A DNA stretch of 36,501 bases from Agromyces subbeticus DSM 16689 (GTDB lineage Bacteria; Actinomycetota; Actinomycetes; Actinomycetales; Microbacteriaceae), in the NCBI RefSeq assembly GCF_000421565.1, contig NZ_ATXG01000022.1, forward strand, positions 1 through 36,501, given 5' to 3'. Every line of letters starts with the position of its first letter. Position 1 is the stretch's first letter. The notes beneath the pieces were generated by a model, which was not told where the DNA came from, made no database searches, and was given only the letters and a program-made list of their open reading frames with translations. The translations under genes were made by a program, and so were the position numbers. Below are positions 24,427 to 32,434 of this stretch, in pieces.

Positions 24427-25325
24427 CCGAACGCACCGAGCTGACGGAACGACCCGAACGCACCGACCGCCCCCGCACCGAGCCCCTGCTGAGGCTCGAC
24501 GACGTGCGGGCGACCCTGCAGCTGCGCGGCAGCGAGCAAGTGCTGCTCAACGGCGTCTCGTTCACGATCGAGGCGGGCGAGGCGCTCGGCCTCGTCGGCG
24601 AGTCGGGCTCGGGCAAGTCGCTCACGACTCGCGCGATCACCCGCATGCTCGACCCGGGGTTCCGGGTCTCGGGCGAGATCACCTTCGACGGCGCCTCGGT
24701 GCTCGGCATGAACGCCGCGCAGCTGCGTCGGTACCGGGTCGGCGATGTCGGCATGATCTTCCAGGACCCGCGGGCGCACGTGAACCCGGTGCACACGGTC
24801 GGCGACTTCCTCACCGAGGCGCTCGTGCACACGAAGGGCGTTCGCCGTGAAGAGGCCGAGCATCGCGCCGTCGTGCTGCTCGACGAGGTCGGCGTGCGCA
24901 ACGCCGAGCAGCGCCTGCGCCAGTACCCGCACGAGCTCTCGGGCGGACTGCTGCAGCGGGTCATGATCGCGAGCGTGCTGCTCGCCGAGCCGCGCCTCAT
25001 CCTCGCCGACGAGCCCACCACCGCGCTCGACGTGACGGCGCAGTCCGACGTCATGGCGATCCTCGACGAGCAGCGCCGCGCCCGCGGGCTCGCGCTGCTG
25101 TTCATCACCCACGACCTCGAGCTCGCGGCCGCGTGCTGCGACCGGCTCGCGGTCATGTACGCGGGCGAGATCGTCGAGCAGGGCACGCACGTCTACGACG
25201 CGCCCACCCACCCCTACACGGTCGAGCTCATGGGCGCCCGGCCGAGCATCGACGAGCGCCACGATCGGCTGCCGGTGCTGCGCTACAACCGCGAGACCCA
25301 CGAGATGTTGAAGGCACAGGCATGA
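24423..25325 (+). CDS. ABC transporter ATPase, DppD/OppD type
   Basis: A 300-residue nucleotide-binding subunit. Walker A is GESGSGKS (59-66), the Q loop follows in VGMIFQDPRAHVNPVHTVG, the signature is LSGGLLQRV (LSGGL instead of the common LSGGM/LSGGQ), Walker B is LILADEPTTALD and the switch His is in LFITHDLELAAACCD. The C-terminal extension HPYTVELMGARPSI is the oligopeptide/dipeptide ATPase tail, although the usual Cys cluster is absent. It pairs with the following ATPase to power the two permeases. Four-base overlaps occur at both ends. Confidence 0.94.
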   Translation: MTERTELTERPERTDRPRTEPLLRLDDVRATLQLRGSEQVLLNGVSFTIEAGEALGLVGESGSGKSLTTRAITRMLDPGFRVSGEITFDGASVLGMNAAQLRRYRVGDVGMIFQDPRAHVNPVHTVGDFLTEALVHTKGVRREEAEHRAVVLLDEVGVRNAEQRLRQYPHELSGGLLQRVMIASVLLAEPRLILADEPTTALDVTAQSDVMAILDEQRRARGLALLFITHDLELAAACCDRLAVMYAGEIVEQGTHVYDAPTHPYTVELMGARPSIDERHDRLPVLRYNRETHEMLKAQA

Positions 25326-26212
25326 GCAATCAGAGCGAAGCGATCGTCGTCGCACGCAATCTGCAGAAGGTGTTCCCGGCCCCACGCGGCTCGAAGGGCG
25401 AGCCGATCGTCGCGGTCGACGACGTCTCGTTCGAGCTGTACCCGAACGAGTGCCTCGCGATCGTCGGCGAGTCGGGTTCGGGCAAGACCACGGTGGCCCG
25501 CATGCTCGTGGGGCTCGAGACGGTCACCGCCGGCGAGCTGACGGTGCGCGGCGAGTCGCGGGCCGGGGGAGTGAAGCACCTCGCCGATCGCCGCCGCTGG
25601 GCGCAAGAGGTGCAGTACGTCTTCCAAGACCCGTACTCGTCGCTCAACGGGCGGCAGCGCATCGGCGACATCGTGGAGTCGAGCGTCGCGCTGCATGCGA
25701 AGGGCACGGCCGGCAAGCGCGAGACTCGCAACACGGCGCTCGACATCCTCGACAGTGTCGGGCTCGGCACGCAGTTCGCCGAGAAGTTTCCGCATCAGCT
25801 CTCGGGCGGGCAGCGCCAGCGGGTCGCGATCGCCCGCGCGCTCGCCGCGAATCCCGCGGTGATCGTGCTCGACGAGGCCGTCGCAGCGCTCGACGTGTCG
25901 ATCCAGGCGCAGATCTTGAACCTGCTGACCGACATCCGTGCCGAGCGCGAGGTGAGCTACCTGTTCATCTCGCACGACCTCGCCGTCGTGAACCAGATCT
26001 CCGAGCGCATGATCGTGATGGAACGCGGCATCGTCGTCGATTCCGGTGCCACCGCCGAGCTCCTCGCGCATCCGGTGCATCCGTACACCCGATCGTTGCG
26101 CGCCGCCGTGCCGCGGCCGGGCTGGAAGCCGCTGCGACGCGAGCGCCTCGCGTCGGCGCCGGGGTCGGCCGCACCGGCGCCGTCGCCGTCGCCCGAGATG
26201 CCGGCTGCGTAG
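25322..26212 (+). CDS. ABC transporter ATPase, DppF/OppF type
   Basis: A 296-residue nucleotide-binding subunit. Walker A is GESGSGKT (49-56), the Q loop is VQYVFQDPYSSLNGRQRIGD, the signature is LSGGQRQRVAIARAL, Walker B is VIVLDEAVAALD and the switch region is YLFISHDLAVVNQI. The tail HPYTRSLRAAVPRPGWKP is typical of DppF. An Ala/Pro/Ser-rich C terminus of about 20 residues follows. The ATG at 25322 overlaps the upstream ATPase stop by four bases. It is followed eight bases later by the second amidohydrolase gene. Confidence 0.94.
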   Translation: MSNQSEAIVVARNLQKVFPAPRGSKGEPIVAVDDVSFELYPNECLAIVGESGSGKTTVARMLVGLETVTAGELTVRGESRAGGVKHLADRRRWAQEVQYVFQDPYSSLNGRQRIGDIVESSVALHAKGTAGKRETRNTALDILDSVGLGTQFAEKFPHQLSGGQRQRVAIARALAANPAVIVLDEAVAALDVSIQAQILNLLTDIRAEREVSYLFISHDLAVVNQISERMIVMERGIVVDSGATAELLAHPVHPYTRSLRAAVPRPGWKPLRRERLASAPGSAAPAPSPSPEMPAA

Positions 26213-26219
26213 CCGCGGC

Positions 26220-27761
26220 ATGCGCACCCTCATCACCGCCGACCATGTGCTCGCCCACGACGGCTCGGGTCACGTCGAACTGCGCGACGGCGCGGTGCTC
26301 GTCGTCGACGGGCGAGTCGTCGCGGTCGGCCCGGCGCGCGAGCTCGTGAGCGAGGCGAACGGCGAGGTCGACGAGCACATCGCGCTCGGCGAGAGCCTGC
26401 TGATGCCGGGCCTGATCGACCTCGACGCGCTCGCCGACATCGACCACCTCATTCTCGATTCCTGGTCGGATGCCCCGGAGTCGGCGCGGCTCGAATGGTC
26501 GGCGGCGTACTTCGCCGACGGCCGCCACGACGTGCTCGACGCGGCCGAGCGCAGCACGATGCGGCGCTATGCGCTCACGCAGCTCGCGCTGCACGGCATC
26601 ACCTCGCTCATGCCGATCGCTTCGGAAGTGCACTCGGCCTGGGCCGAGACGCACGACGACCTGGCGGATGTCGCGCGCATCGCGAGCGAGCTCGGCCTGC
26701 GCGCCTTTCTCGGCCCGTCGTATCGTTCGGGCGTGCACGTCACCGACGACGACGGCATCTCGTCGGTGGCGTGGAACGACGACGAGGGTCGGCGCGGCTT
26801 CGCCGAGGCTGTGCGGTTTCTCGACACGGTCACCGCGCTCGACGACCCGCTCATCACGGGCGTGCTCGCGCCGTGCCGCATCGAGACCGTGCGCGAAGAG
26901 CTGCTCGCCGCGACGGCACGCGAATCGGCCGCGCGCGGTGCGCTCGTGCGCGTGCACGCGCTGCAGGGACTCGATGAGCGGGCGCTGATCCTGGCCGATC
27001 ACGGCATCACGCCCATGCAGCTGCTCGACCGCGCCGGCCTGCTCACCGACCGCACGATCATCGCGCACGGCGTCTACCTCGGCCTGCACTCCGAGGTCGA
27101 CGGCGAAGACTGCGGCGACCTCGCGGCGCTCGCCGCGGCCGGCGCCTCGATCATCCACTGCCCGCTCACGAACAACCGCTACGCATTTCTGCTCGAGCGG
27201 CTCTCGCGCTACCTCGACGCCGGCGTCAACGTGAGCCTCGGCACCGACTCGTTCCCGCCCGACCTGATCCGCGGCATCGACGCTGGCGTGCAGCTCGCCA
27301 AACAGCAGCACGGCGACCTCTCACGCGGGCTGCTCGCGGAGTACATCGAGGCCGCCACGCTCGGCGGTGCCCGCGCGCTGCACCGCCCCGACCTCGGCCG
27401 CATCGCCCCGGGCGCGACCGCCGACCTCGTCGCCTTCGCCCTCGACGACCTGCGCCTCGGACCGGTCGAAGATCCGCTGCGCACCCTCGTGCTCAGCGGC
27501 ACCGGGCGCGACGCGCGCTTCAGCATGGTCGGTGGTCGCGTCGTCATGCGCGACGGAGTCATCCCCGGAGTCGACGTCGCAGCGTTGCGACGCGAGGGCC
27601 AGCGCATCTTCGAGAAGCTGCGCGCGGCGTATGGTGAGCGCGACTACCGGGTGCACTCTGCCGGCGTATTGCCGGATGCCGCGGGCGAGCTGTTTCCGCC
27701 GGTCTTCCCGGTCGTCGGCACCAGCGTGCTCGAGACCCCCGCGACCGGCTCGCTCGGCTAG
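26220..27761 (+). CDS. amidohydrolase-superfamily protein lacking the HxH motif
   Basis: A 513-residue protein with the chlorohydrolase/SsnA-like layout. An N-terminal beta-sandwich (VLAHDGSGHVELRDGAVLVVDGRVVAVGPA) leads into a TIM-barrel that begins at LLMPGLID, and the sandwich closes at the C terminus with HRPDLGRIAPGATADLVAFALDDL. Several metal-site landmarks are present: VHALQG, IIAHGVYLG and LGTDSFPPD. The HxH pair that should follow PGLID is replaced by DLDALADIDH. The enzyme may use a different metal arrangement, or may not be a classical hydrolase. It is the last gene of the ABC operon, eight bases after DppF, with no following terminator seen. A role in processing the imported compound is inferred from position. 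Confidence 0.85.
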   Translation: MRTLITADHVLAHDGSGHVELRDGAVLVVDGRVVAVGPARELVSEANGEVDEHIALGESLLMPGLIDLDALADIDHLILDSWSDAPESARLEWSAAYFADGRHDVLDAAERSTMRRYALTQLALHGITSLMPIASEVHSAWAETHDDLADVARIASELGLRAFLGPSYRSGVHVTDDDGISSVAWNDDEGRRGFAEAVRFLDTVTALDDPLITGVLAPCRIETVREELLAATARESAARGALVRVHALQGLDERALILADHGITPMQLLDRAGLLTDRTIIAHGVYLGLHSEVDGEDCGDLAALAAAGASIIHCPLTNNRYAFLLERLSRYLDAGVNVSLGTDSFPPDLIRGIDAGVQLAKQQHGDLSRGLLAEYIEAATLGGARALHRPDLGRIAPGATADLVAFALDDLRLGPVEDPLRTLVLSGTGRDARFSMVGGRVVMRDGVIPGVDVAALRREGQRIFEKLRAAYGERDYRVHSAGVLPDAAGELFPPVFPVVGTSVLETPATGSLG

Positions 27762-27868
27762 ACGCAGACCACCCGCCCGCCCGCCTGCTCTCGTGATCGA
27801 CTGACGCACTCGGCAGGATTTCGCGCCCACTCGGCAGCACCACGGCGGCGGCAGTCGCCCGCAGCGAT

Positions 27869-27874
27869 CACAAT
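27869..27874 (+). promoter_or_regulatory. candidate -10 of a leaderless promoter for the DMT transporter
   Basis: CACAAT lies six bases before the GTG start at 27881 and there is no Shine-Dalgarno sequence between them. It departs from the TAnnnT form at the first base. Confidence 0.35.
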
Positions 27875-27880
27875 GGGCGA

Positions 27881-28831
27881 GTGACTCGTCGCGGACTCAT
27901 CCTGTTCGTCTCGCTCGGCATCGCCTGGGGCATCCCGTACCTGTTCATCAAGGTGGCGGTGAGCGAACTCGAGCCCGGAATGGTGGTGCTGGCGCGCGCG
28001 GGCCTCGCGGCGATTCTGCTGCTGCCGCTCGCGTTCTTCCGGCGCGAGGTGGTGTCGGTGGTGCGACGGTGGAAGCCGATGCTCGCCTACACGATCGTCG
28101 AGATCGTGCTGCCGTGGTACTTCCTGAGCTCGGCCGAGCAGCGCCTGCCGAGTTCGACCGCCGGGCTGCTGCTCGCCGCCGTGCCCCTCGCCGGCGTGGC
28201 CGTCGCGTTCGCGATGGGGCAGCCCTCTCGGCTCTCGCGCGTCAACTGGATCGGCATCGGGCTCGGCATGCTCGGTGTCGCCGCCCTCGTGGGTTTCGAC
28301 GTCGCGGGCTCCGACCTGCTGGCGGTCGCCGAGATCGCCGTGGTGGTCGTCGGCTACGCGCTCGGCCCGGCGATCCTCGCCCGATGGATGTCGGATCTCC
28401 CCGGCGTCGGGGTCGTCGCCGTGTCGCTCGCGGCCACCGCCGTCATCTACATCCCGTTCGTGCTGCTGACCGACGGCTGGCCGACCGCGGTGCCGTCGCC
28501 CGAGGTGATCGTGTCGATCATCGTGCTCGCCGTGGTCTGCAGCGCCCTCGCCTTCTTGCTCATGGTCGGACTGATCGCCGAGATCGGCCCGGTCAAGGCG
28601 ACGACGATCACCTACGTGAACCCGGCCGTGGCCATCGCCGCCGGCGTGCTGGTGCTCGGGGAGCGCATCACCGTGTGGACGATCGTCGGCTTCGTCTTGG
28701 TGCTGCTCGGCTCCTACCTCGTGACGCGCCGTCGACTCGAACCACCGGCGCCGACACCGGCGCCGGGCCCGGAGGCGGCCGGCGCAGAGCAGAGCACTGA
28801 GTTGTCGAGCCGCGAGCGCGCGGTCGATTAG
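27881..28831 (+). CDS. DMT-superfamily (EamA) transporter
   Basis: A 316-residue protein with ten predicted helices in two EamA repeats. The first begins LILFVSLGIAWGIPYLFIKVAVSELEPGMVVLARAGLAAILLLPLAFF and ends around VALVGFD; the second contains CSALAFLLMVGLIAEIGPVKATTITYVNPAVAIAAGVLVLGERIT, the classical EamA closing motif. Such proteins usually export amino acids or other metabolites. The start is GTG at 27881, probably leaderless. A polar tail rich in Pro and Glu follows the last helix. The DUF1697 gene starts 16 bases downstream, so the two may share a transcript. Confidence 0.93.
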   Translation: MTRRGLILFVSLGIAWGIPYLFIKVAVSELEPGMVVLARAGLAAILLLPLAFFRREVVSVVRRWKPMLAYTIVEIVLPWYFLSSAEQRLPSSTAGLLLAAVPLAGVAVAFAMGQPSRLSRVNWIGIGLGMLGVAALVGFDVAGSDLLAVAEIAVVVVGYALGPAILARWMSDLPGVGVVAVSLAATAVIYIPFVLLTDGWPTAVPSPEVIVSIIVLAVVCSALAFLLMVGLIAEIGPVKATTITYVNPAVAIAAGVLVLGERITVWTIVGFVLVLLGSYLVTRRRLEPPAPTPAPGPEAAGAEQSTELSSRERAVD

Positions 28832-28847
28832 GGGTGCGTCTGCCGGC

Positions 28848-29456
28848 ATGAGCGCCAAGGTCGAGCGAACCCGAGCGGATGCCGCGGGCACCCGCACCCC
28901 ATACGTCGCACTGCTGCGGGGCATCAACGTCGGGGGCCGAAACCTGGTGCGCATGCCCGAACTCGTCGCGTGCTTCAGCGATGCCGGATACGGCGACGTC
29001 AGCACTTACCTGCAGAGCGGCAACGTGCTCTTCAGTGCTGCCCCCGAGCCGGCGTCGGCGCTCGAGTCGAAGGTCGAGGCGATGCTCGAGCAACGCCTCG
29101 GCATTCCGCTGCTCGTCGTGATCCGCTCGCGCGACGAACTCGCCCAGACGATCGAAGACGCCCCCGCCGATCACGGATCACCGAAGCTGCGAAGCGACGT
29201 CATCTTTCTCAAGCACCCACTGACCACCGAGCAGGCCTTCGCCGAGCTGCCCGAGCTCCGCGACGGCGTCGACGCCGTGGCGCGCGGCCCCGGCGCGATC
29301 TACTTCTCGCGGGTGGCGGCCCAGGCGACGAAGACCCGCATCCAGAAGCTCATGGCCATGCCGATCTTCCAGCAGATGACGATGCGCAACTGGCGCACCT
29401 GCACCACGCTGCTCACGAAGCTCGACGAGGCCGTCGCAGCGCGGCAGCGGTCGTGA
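28848..29456 (+). CDS. DUF1697 domain protein
   Basis: A 202-residue cytoplasmic protein of the DUF1697 family. TPYVALLRGINVGGRNLVRM near the N terminus, STYLQSGNVLFSA and the terminal MAMPIFQQMTMRNWRTCTTLL are the family's characteristic motifs. No enzymatic role is established for it. A non-conserved stretch of about 15 residues precedes the domain, so an internal start is possible but none has a better ribosome binding site. It lies 16 bases after the DMT transporter gene. Confidence 0.9.
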   Translation: MSAKVERTRADAAGTRTPYVALLRGINVGGRNLVRMPELVACFSDAGYGDVSTYLQSGNVLFSAAPEPASALESKVEAMLEQRLGIPLLVVIRSRDELAQTIEDAPADHGSPKLRSDVIFLKHPLTTEQAFAELPELRDGVDAVARGPGAIYFSRVAAQATKTRIQKLMAMPIFQQMTMRNWRTCTTLLTKLDEAVAARQRS

Positions 29457-29495
29457 ACTCACGAACTCAACGAACTCACGACCTCGCGATCCGCA

Positions 29496-29509
29496 ACCGC
29501 TAGGGCGGT
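29496..29509. terminator. weak bidirectional hairpin between convergent genes
   Basis: ACCGC-TAGG-GCGGT forms a five-base stem between the DUF1697 stop and the convergent NTF2-like gene. The stem is short, so terminator function is tentative. Confidence 0.35.
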
Positions 29510-29510
29510 C

Positions 29511-29969
29511 TCAGCGAGCCTGCTTCACGCCCGAGCTCCGTCGGTGCGAGAACCGGTACACGGCGTGCCCGATCTTCAACCCGAAGCCCGTCATGCCGTG
29601 CGGGCCGTAGGGCTCGTACGCGCGCATCTTCGTGATGCGTTCGCCGTCGGTGTCGATCACGAACACCTGCGGAAAGTCGAGGCGCTTGCCGCCCATCTTG
29701 AGCACGTGGTGGGTGGATGTCTCGACCACGACCGAGGTGCCGTCGGCGTCGAAGAACCACCGCTCGATGTCGAAGCGCATGCTCGACATCTGCGTGAACG
29801 CCCACGCGAGTCCCTCGCGCACGGCGGCGATGCCGGCCATGTCGGGATACGGGTAGTGCGGGTCGTAGAGCACGATGTCATCGCGCATCTGGGCGGTCGC
29901 TGCATCGACATCGAGGGCCTCGACCCCGGCGAACATCGACTCGACGAGGTGTTGCACCGGCGTTGGCAT
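29511..29969 (-). CDS. NTF2/SnoaL-like protein
   Basis: A protein of about 152 residues of the nuclear transport factor 2-like fold. VQHLVESMFAGVEALDVDAATAQMRDDIVLYDPHYPYPDMAGIAAVREGL is the usual N-terminal helix-plus-strand pattern, and TSTHHVLKMGGKRLDFPQVFVIDTDGERITKMRAYE forms the curved sheet. The family includes polyketide cyclases, isomerases and many uncharacterised small-molecule-binding proteins. The ATG at 29969 has TAGCGT six bases upstream and no Shine-Dalgarno sequence, indicating a leaderless message; a GTG two codons earlier is the alternative. The substrate is unknown. Confidence 0.85.
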   Translation of the reverse strand: MPTPVQHLVESMFAGVEALDVDAATAQMRDDIVLYDPHYPYPDMAGIAAVREGLAWAFTQMSSMRFDIERWFFDADGTSVVVETSTHHVLKMGGKRLDFPQVFVIDTDGERITKMRAYEPYGPHGMTGFGLKIGHAVYRFSHRRSSGVKQAR

Positions 29970-30038
29970 GGCCACACGCTAGCAGGGCGACGGCACCGTG
30001 ATGCAGCGTCGCGGGGTCGATGAGCGAACACTCGCCGA

Positions 30039-31181
30039 CTAGGGCGCATCTGTGAAGGTCGCGCTCGGATACAGGACGCTCGGCGCTGCCTCCAACGTGA
30101 GAGAGCTCGGGTCGTCGACCGACCAGGCGGCACGCCAGCTGACCGACCCGCCCGGCTCGATCACGGCTGCCGGCGGGAAGCCGACGTCGTCGCCTGGCGC
30201 GAAGACATCGCTGCCGATGTCGAAGATCTGGCTCACGTCCTGATCGCCCGACGAGAGGGTCGGGAGCGGCAGGGGCTGCAGATCCGCCGTCGAGTTGTTC
30301 GTGATCGTCAGCGTGAAGACGATGTGGTTCGCGTGCGTCGCGCCGACCGCGAAGTCGCTCGGGGTGTACGGCTCGGGCAGGGAAACCGTGAGTGCGACGC
30401 CGTCGTCCCAGGTCATCGTCTCGCCGAATGCGAGGTCGCCCGCGACCGGCACCTCGGGTTGCTCGGGCACGGGGTCGGGCTCGGGCAGCGGAAGCGCCGG
30501 CACGTCGGGAATCGCCTCGTCGATGCCGTCGATCACATCGCCGACCGACCCGAGGACGAAGTTGACGAGCATCACGAGCCCGACGACCGCGGCGATGACC
30601 GACACGATAAGCCCGATGACCGCAGGCCACTTCGCGCCGCGCAGGAACAGGCCGATGGTCGAGAGCACAAGCGCGACGGGCACCAGGATCCATGCGAAGC
30701 CACTCGCGGCGGGGATGAACGTGACCACGAGCCCCACGACCGCGACCACGAGTGCGATGATGCCCGCCACGTTCGGCCCGGGGTTCGACGGCTCGGTGAA
30801 CGGATGCCGCGGCGGCACCGTCGTCACGGGTGCGGCGTAGCTCTCGGTCGTCGCATCGGGGCTCGCGTCGACGGGCACGTACGGCGTAGTCGGAGCGGTC
30901 GCGGCGTACGGAGCCGTCGCCGCGTACGCGGTGGTCGGGGCGTCGCGGGACCCGCGCCCCGCGGCATCCGACCCTCGCGACCCCCAGACGAACGGAATCG
31001 TCGGGCCATCACCATCCGCCGGCAACACTTCGGTATTCGCCGCGTCGGGCTCGAGCTGCGACAACGGCACGGTCTCGACCCCGGGCGCGACATACTGCGT
31101 CCATGCGTCGCCATCCCAGTACCGGCGCCCGCCGGACCCGTCTTCGTACCACCCGGCGGGCGCCCTCGTCGGGTCGCTCAT
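30039..31181 (-). CDS. DUF2510 membrane protein with C-terminal DUF4352-like domain
   Basis: A 380-residue protein. The N terminus PAGWYEDGSGGRRYWDGDAWTQY (9-31) is a DUF2510 motif typical of actinobacterial membrane proteins. An Ala/Thr/Pro-rich, mostly disordered stretch (~35-130) follows, then three membrane helices (~138-155, 160-180, 185-211) and an acidic Pro-rich spacer (~225-250). The extracellular C terminus resembles DUF4352 immunoglobulin-like domains (HIVFTLTITNNSTADLQPLP, AVIEPGGSVSWRAAWSVD). The start at 31181 places DUF2510 at the N terminus; CACCAT six bases upstream suggests a leaderless message. It is divergent from the second coiled-coil gene across 95 bases. No function is established. 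Confidence 0.88.
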   Translation of the reverse strand: MSDPTRAPAGWYEDGSGGRRYWDGDAWTQYVAPGVETVPLSQLEPDAANTEVLPADGDGPTIPFVWGSRGSDAAGRGSRDAPTTAYAATAPYAATAPTTPYVPVDASPDATTESYAAPVTTVPPRHPFTEPSNPGPNVAGIIALVVAVVGLVVTFIPAASGFAWILVPVALVLSTIGLFLRGAKWPAVIGLIVSVIAAVVGLVMLVNFVLGSVGDVIDGIDEAIPDVPALPLPEPDPVPEQPEVPVAGDLAFGETMTWDDGVALTVSLPEPYTPSDFAVGATHANHIVFTLTITNNSTADLQPLPLPTLSSGDQDVSQIFDIGSDVFAPGDDVGFPPAAVIEPGGSVSWRAAWSVDDPSSLTLEAAPSVLYPSATFTDAP

Positions 31182-31264
31182 ACTTCGATGGTGACAGAGC
31201 AGGCGTTTCGCTGCATCGGTCGATCCGCGTTGGCCGGCCCGTAGCGGGCGCCGAGCGGCGAACA

Positions 31265-31270
31265 TAGGAT
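31265..31270 (+). promoter_or_regulatory. -10 element of a probable leaderless promoter
   Basis: TAGGAT six bases before the ATG at 31277, matching the hexamer before the paralogous gene at 16273. The start contexts of the two genes are also alike. Confidence 0.55.
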
Positions 31271-31276
31271 CGTGGC

Positions 31277-32416
31277 ATGGCCGGGGCACGGGTCAGGCGC
31301 CGTTTCGGTGCGCAGCACCTCGAGGTTCGCGATGCCGAGCTGGCGAAGCGGGCTGGGTCGGCCCTGCTCGCCGCCGACGAGCGCATTCGCGTCACCCACG
31401 ACGAGCTCGGTTTCGCCGAAGCCGAGCTCGGATCTCGCGCCACGGCAACGGCGAGCGAAATCCTCGTCGCCGCGCGCACACTCCTGATCGACGGGTTCCG
31501 ATTGAACCGGCTCAATCACGAGGCGATGCCCGGCACCGCCGACGAGGTGCGGGCGCGGTATCTGCTCATCGTGCAGCTGTGCGAGCAGATCGACGACGTG
31601 CTCGATGAGCAGGCCTCCGCCCTTGCCGACAAGGTCGCGCGGTCGCGGCGGGCTCCCGAGATCATCACCGGAGTGCGAGCGGATGTCGCGCACCTGCGCG
31701 CCCGCATCCCCGACGCGCGCGAGACCATCGACCTGCTCGCCGCGAGGTCTGCGGAAGAGGCACTCACCGACGTCGAGGCCAACCCCGCGGAGGCCGAACA
31801 GCTGCTCGCATTCGCCGAGCACTGTGTGGGAGTGGCCGAGCGACGACGTGAGGCAGGGCAGCGCGAGCAGGCCAACCTCGCGCTCGAGGTATCCCTGGAG
31901 TCGGTGCGGCGAGCAGCGACCCTCCTCGATGCGGTGCAGACCTTCGAGCTGCAGGTGGCCCTCGTCGGCCTCCCGCCGGTCGGCGTCAACACCGACCCGC
32001 TCGCCCACCTGAACCGACTGCGCACGGCGCATGCTGAGCTGGTTGCCGCGACCACGTCGGCCCGCGAGCGCGCGACGGCTCCGACGCCTCCCTTGAACCT
32101 CCTGCACCGTGCCGTCGAAGACGCGGACCGAAAGCTCGACGTCGCGCGCGATGCCATCGCCGGCCATCCGGGGTGGATCGGCGCCGAGGCCCTGACGCGG
32201 CTGGCCGAGTCCGAGCGCATCCGCATCGATCTCGGTCACTGCCTCGGCGGGTCCGCGGGCGCCGTCATCGTGATCCACGAGGTTCATCGAATGCAGGCGA
32301 TGACGATGGCCCGCAGCGTCGCGTCGCTCGCGGGCGAAGCGCTGCTCCTCGCCCGGCATGACATCGACGCGTCGCGCCGACAGGATCGCGGGCGTTGGGC
32401 GGCCCGCTTCGGATGA
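31277..32416 (+). CDS. shortened paralogue of the TPM-type coiled-coil protein
   Basis: A 379-residue helical protein clearly homologous over its length to the 452-residue protein at 16273, roughly two-thirds identical by eye. Shared blocks include DAELAKRAGSALLAADERIRVTHDEL, RSRRAPEIITGVRADVAHLRARIPDARETIDLL, NPAEAEQLLAFAEH, RRREAGQREQANLALE and AESERIRIDLGH. Two differences stand out. About 39 residues are missing after LLDAVQTFE, so GLPPVGVNTDPLAHL follows almost at once. The Gly-rich hydrophobic tail is also replaced by a short basic end (QDRGRWAARFG). The reading frame is intact, so this is a diverged copy rather than an obvious pseudogene. It is divergent from the DUF2510 gene and convergent, with an 18-base gap, to the acyl-CoA dehydrogenase gene. 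Confidence 0.8.
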   Translation: MAGARVRRRFGAQHLEVRDAELAKRAGSALLAADERIRVTHDELGFAEAELGSRATATASEILVAARTLLIDGFRLNRLNHEAMPGTADEVRARYLLIVQLCEQIDDVLDEQASALADKVARSRRAPEIITGVRADVAHLRARIPDARETIDLLAARSAEEALTDVEANPAEAEQLLAFAEHCVGVAERRREAGQREQANLALEVSLESVRRAATLLDAVQTFELQVALVGLPPVGVNTDPLAHLNRLRTAHAELVAATTSARERATAPTPPLNLLHRAVEDADRKLDVARDAIAGHPGWIGAEALTRLAESERIRIDLGHCLGGSAGAVIVIHEVHRMQAMTMARSVASLAGEALLLARHDIDASRRQDRGRWAARFG

Positions 32417-32434
32417 TGCGGCGACCTGATCGCC

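Noticed and set aside
31277..32416. Pseudogene copy of the coiled-coil protein
   Set aside because: Despite the missing segment and tail, the frame is uninterrupted, residue similarity is spread evenly and the promoter hexamer is conserved.
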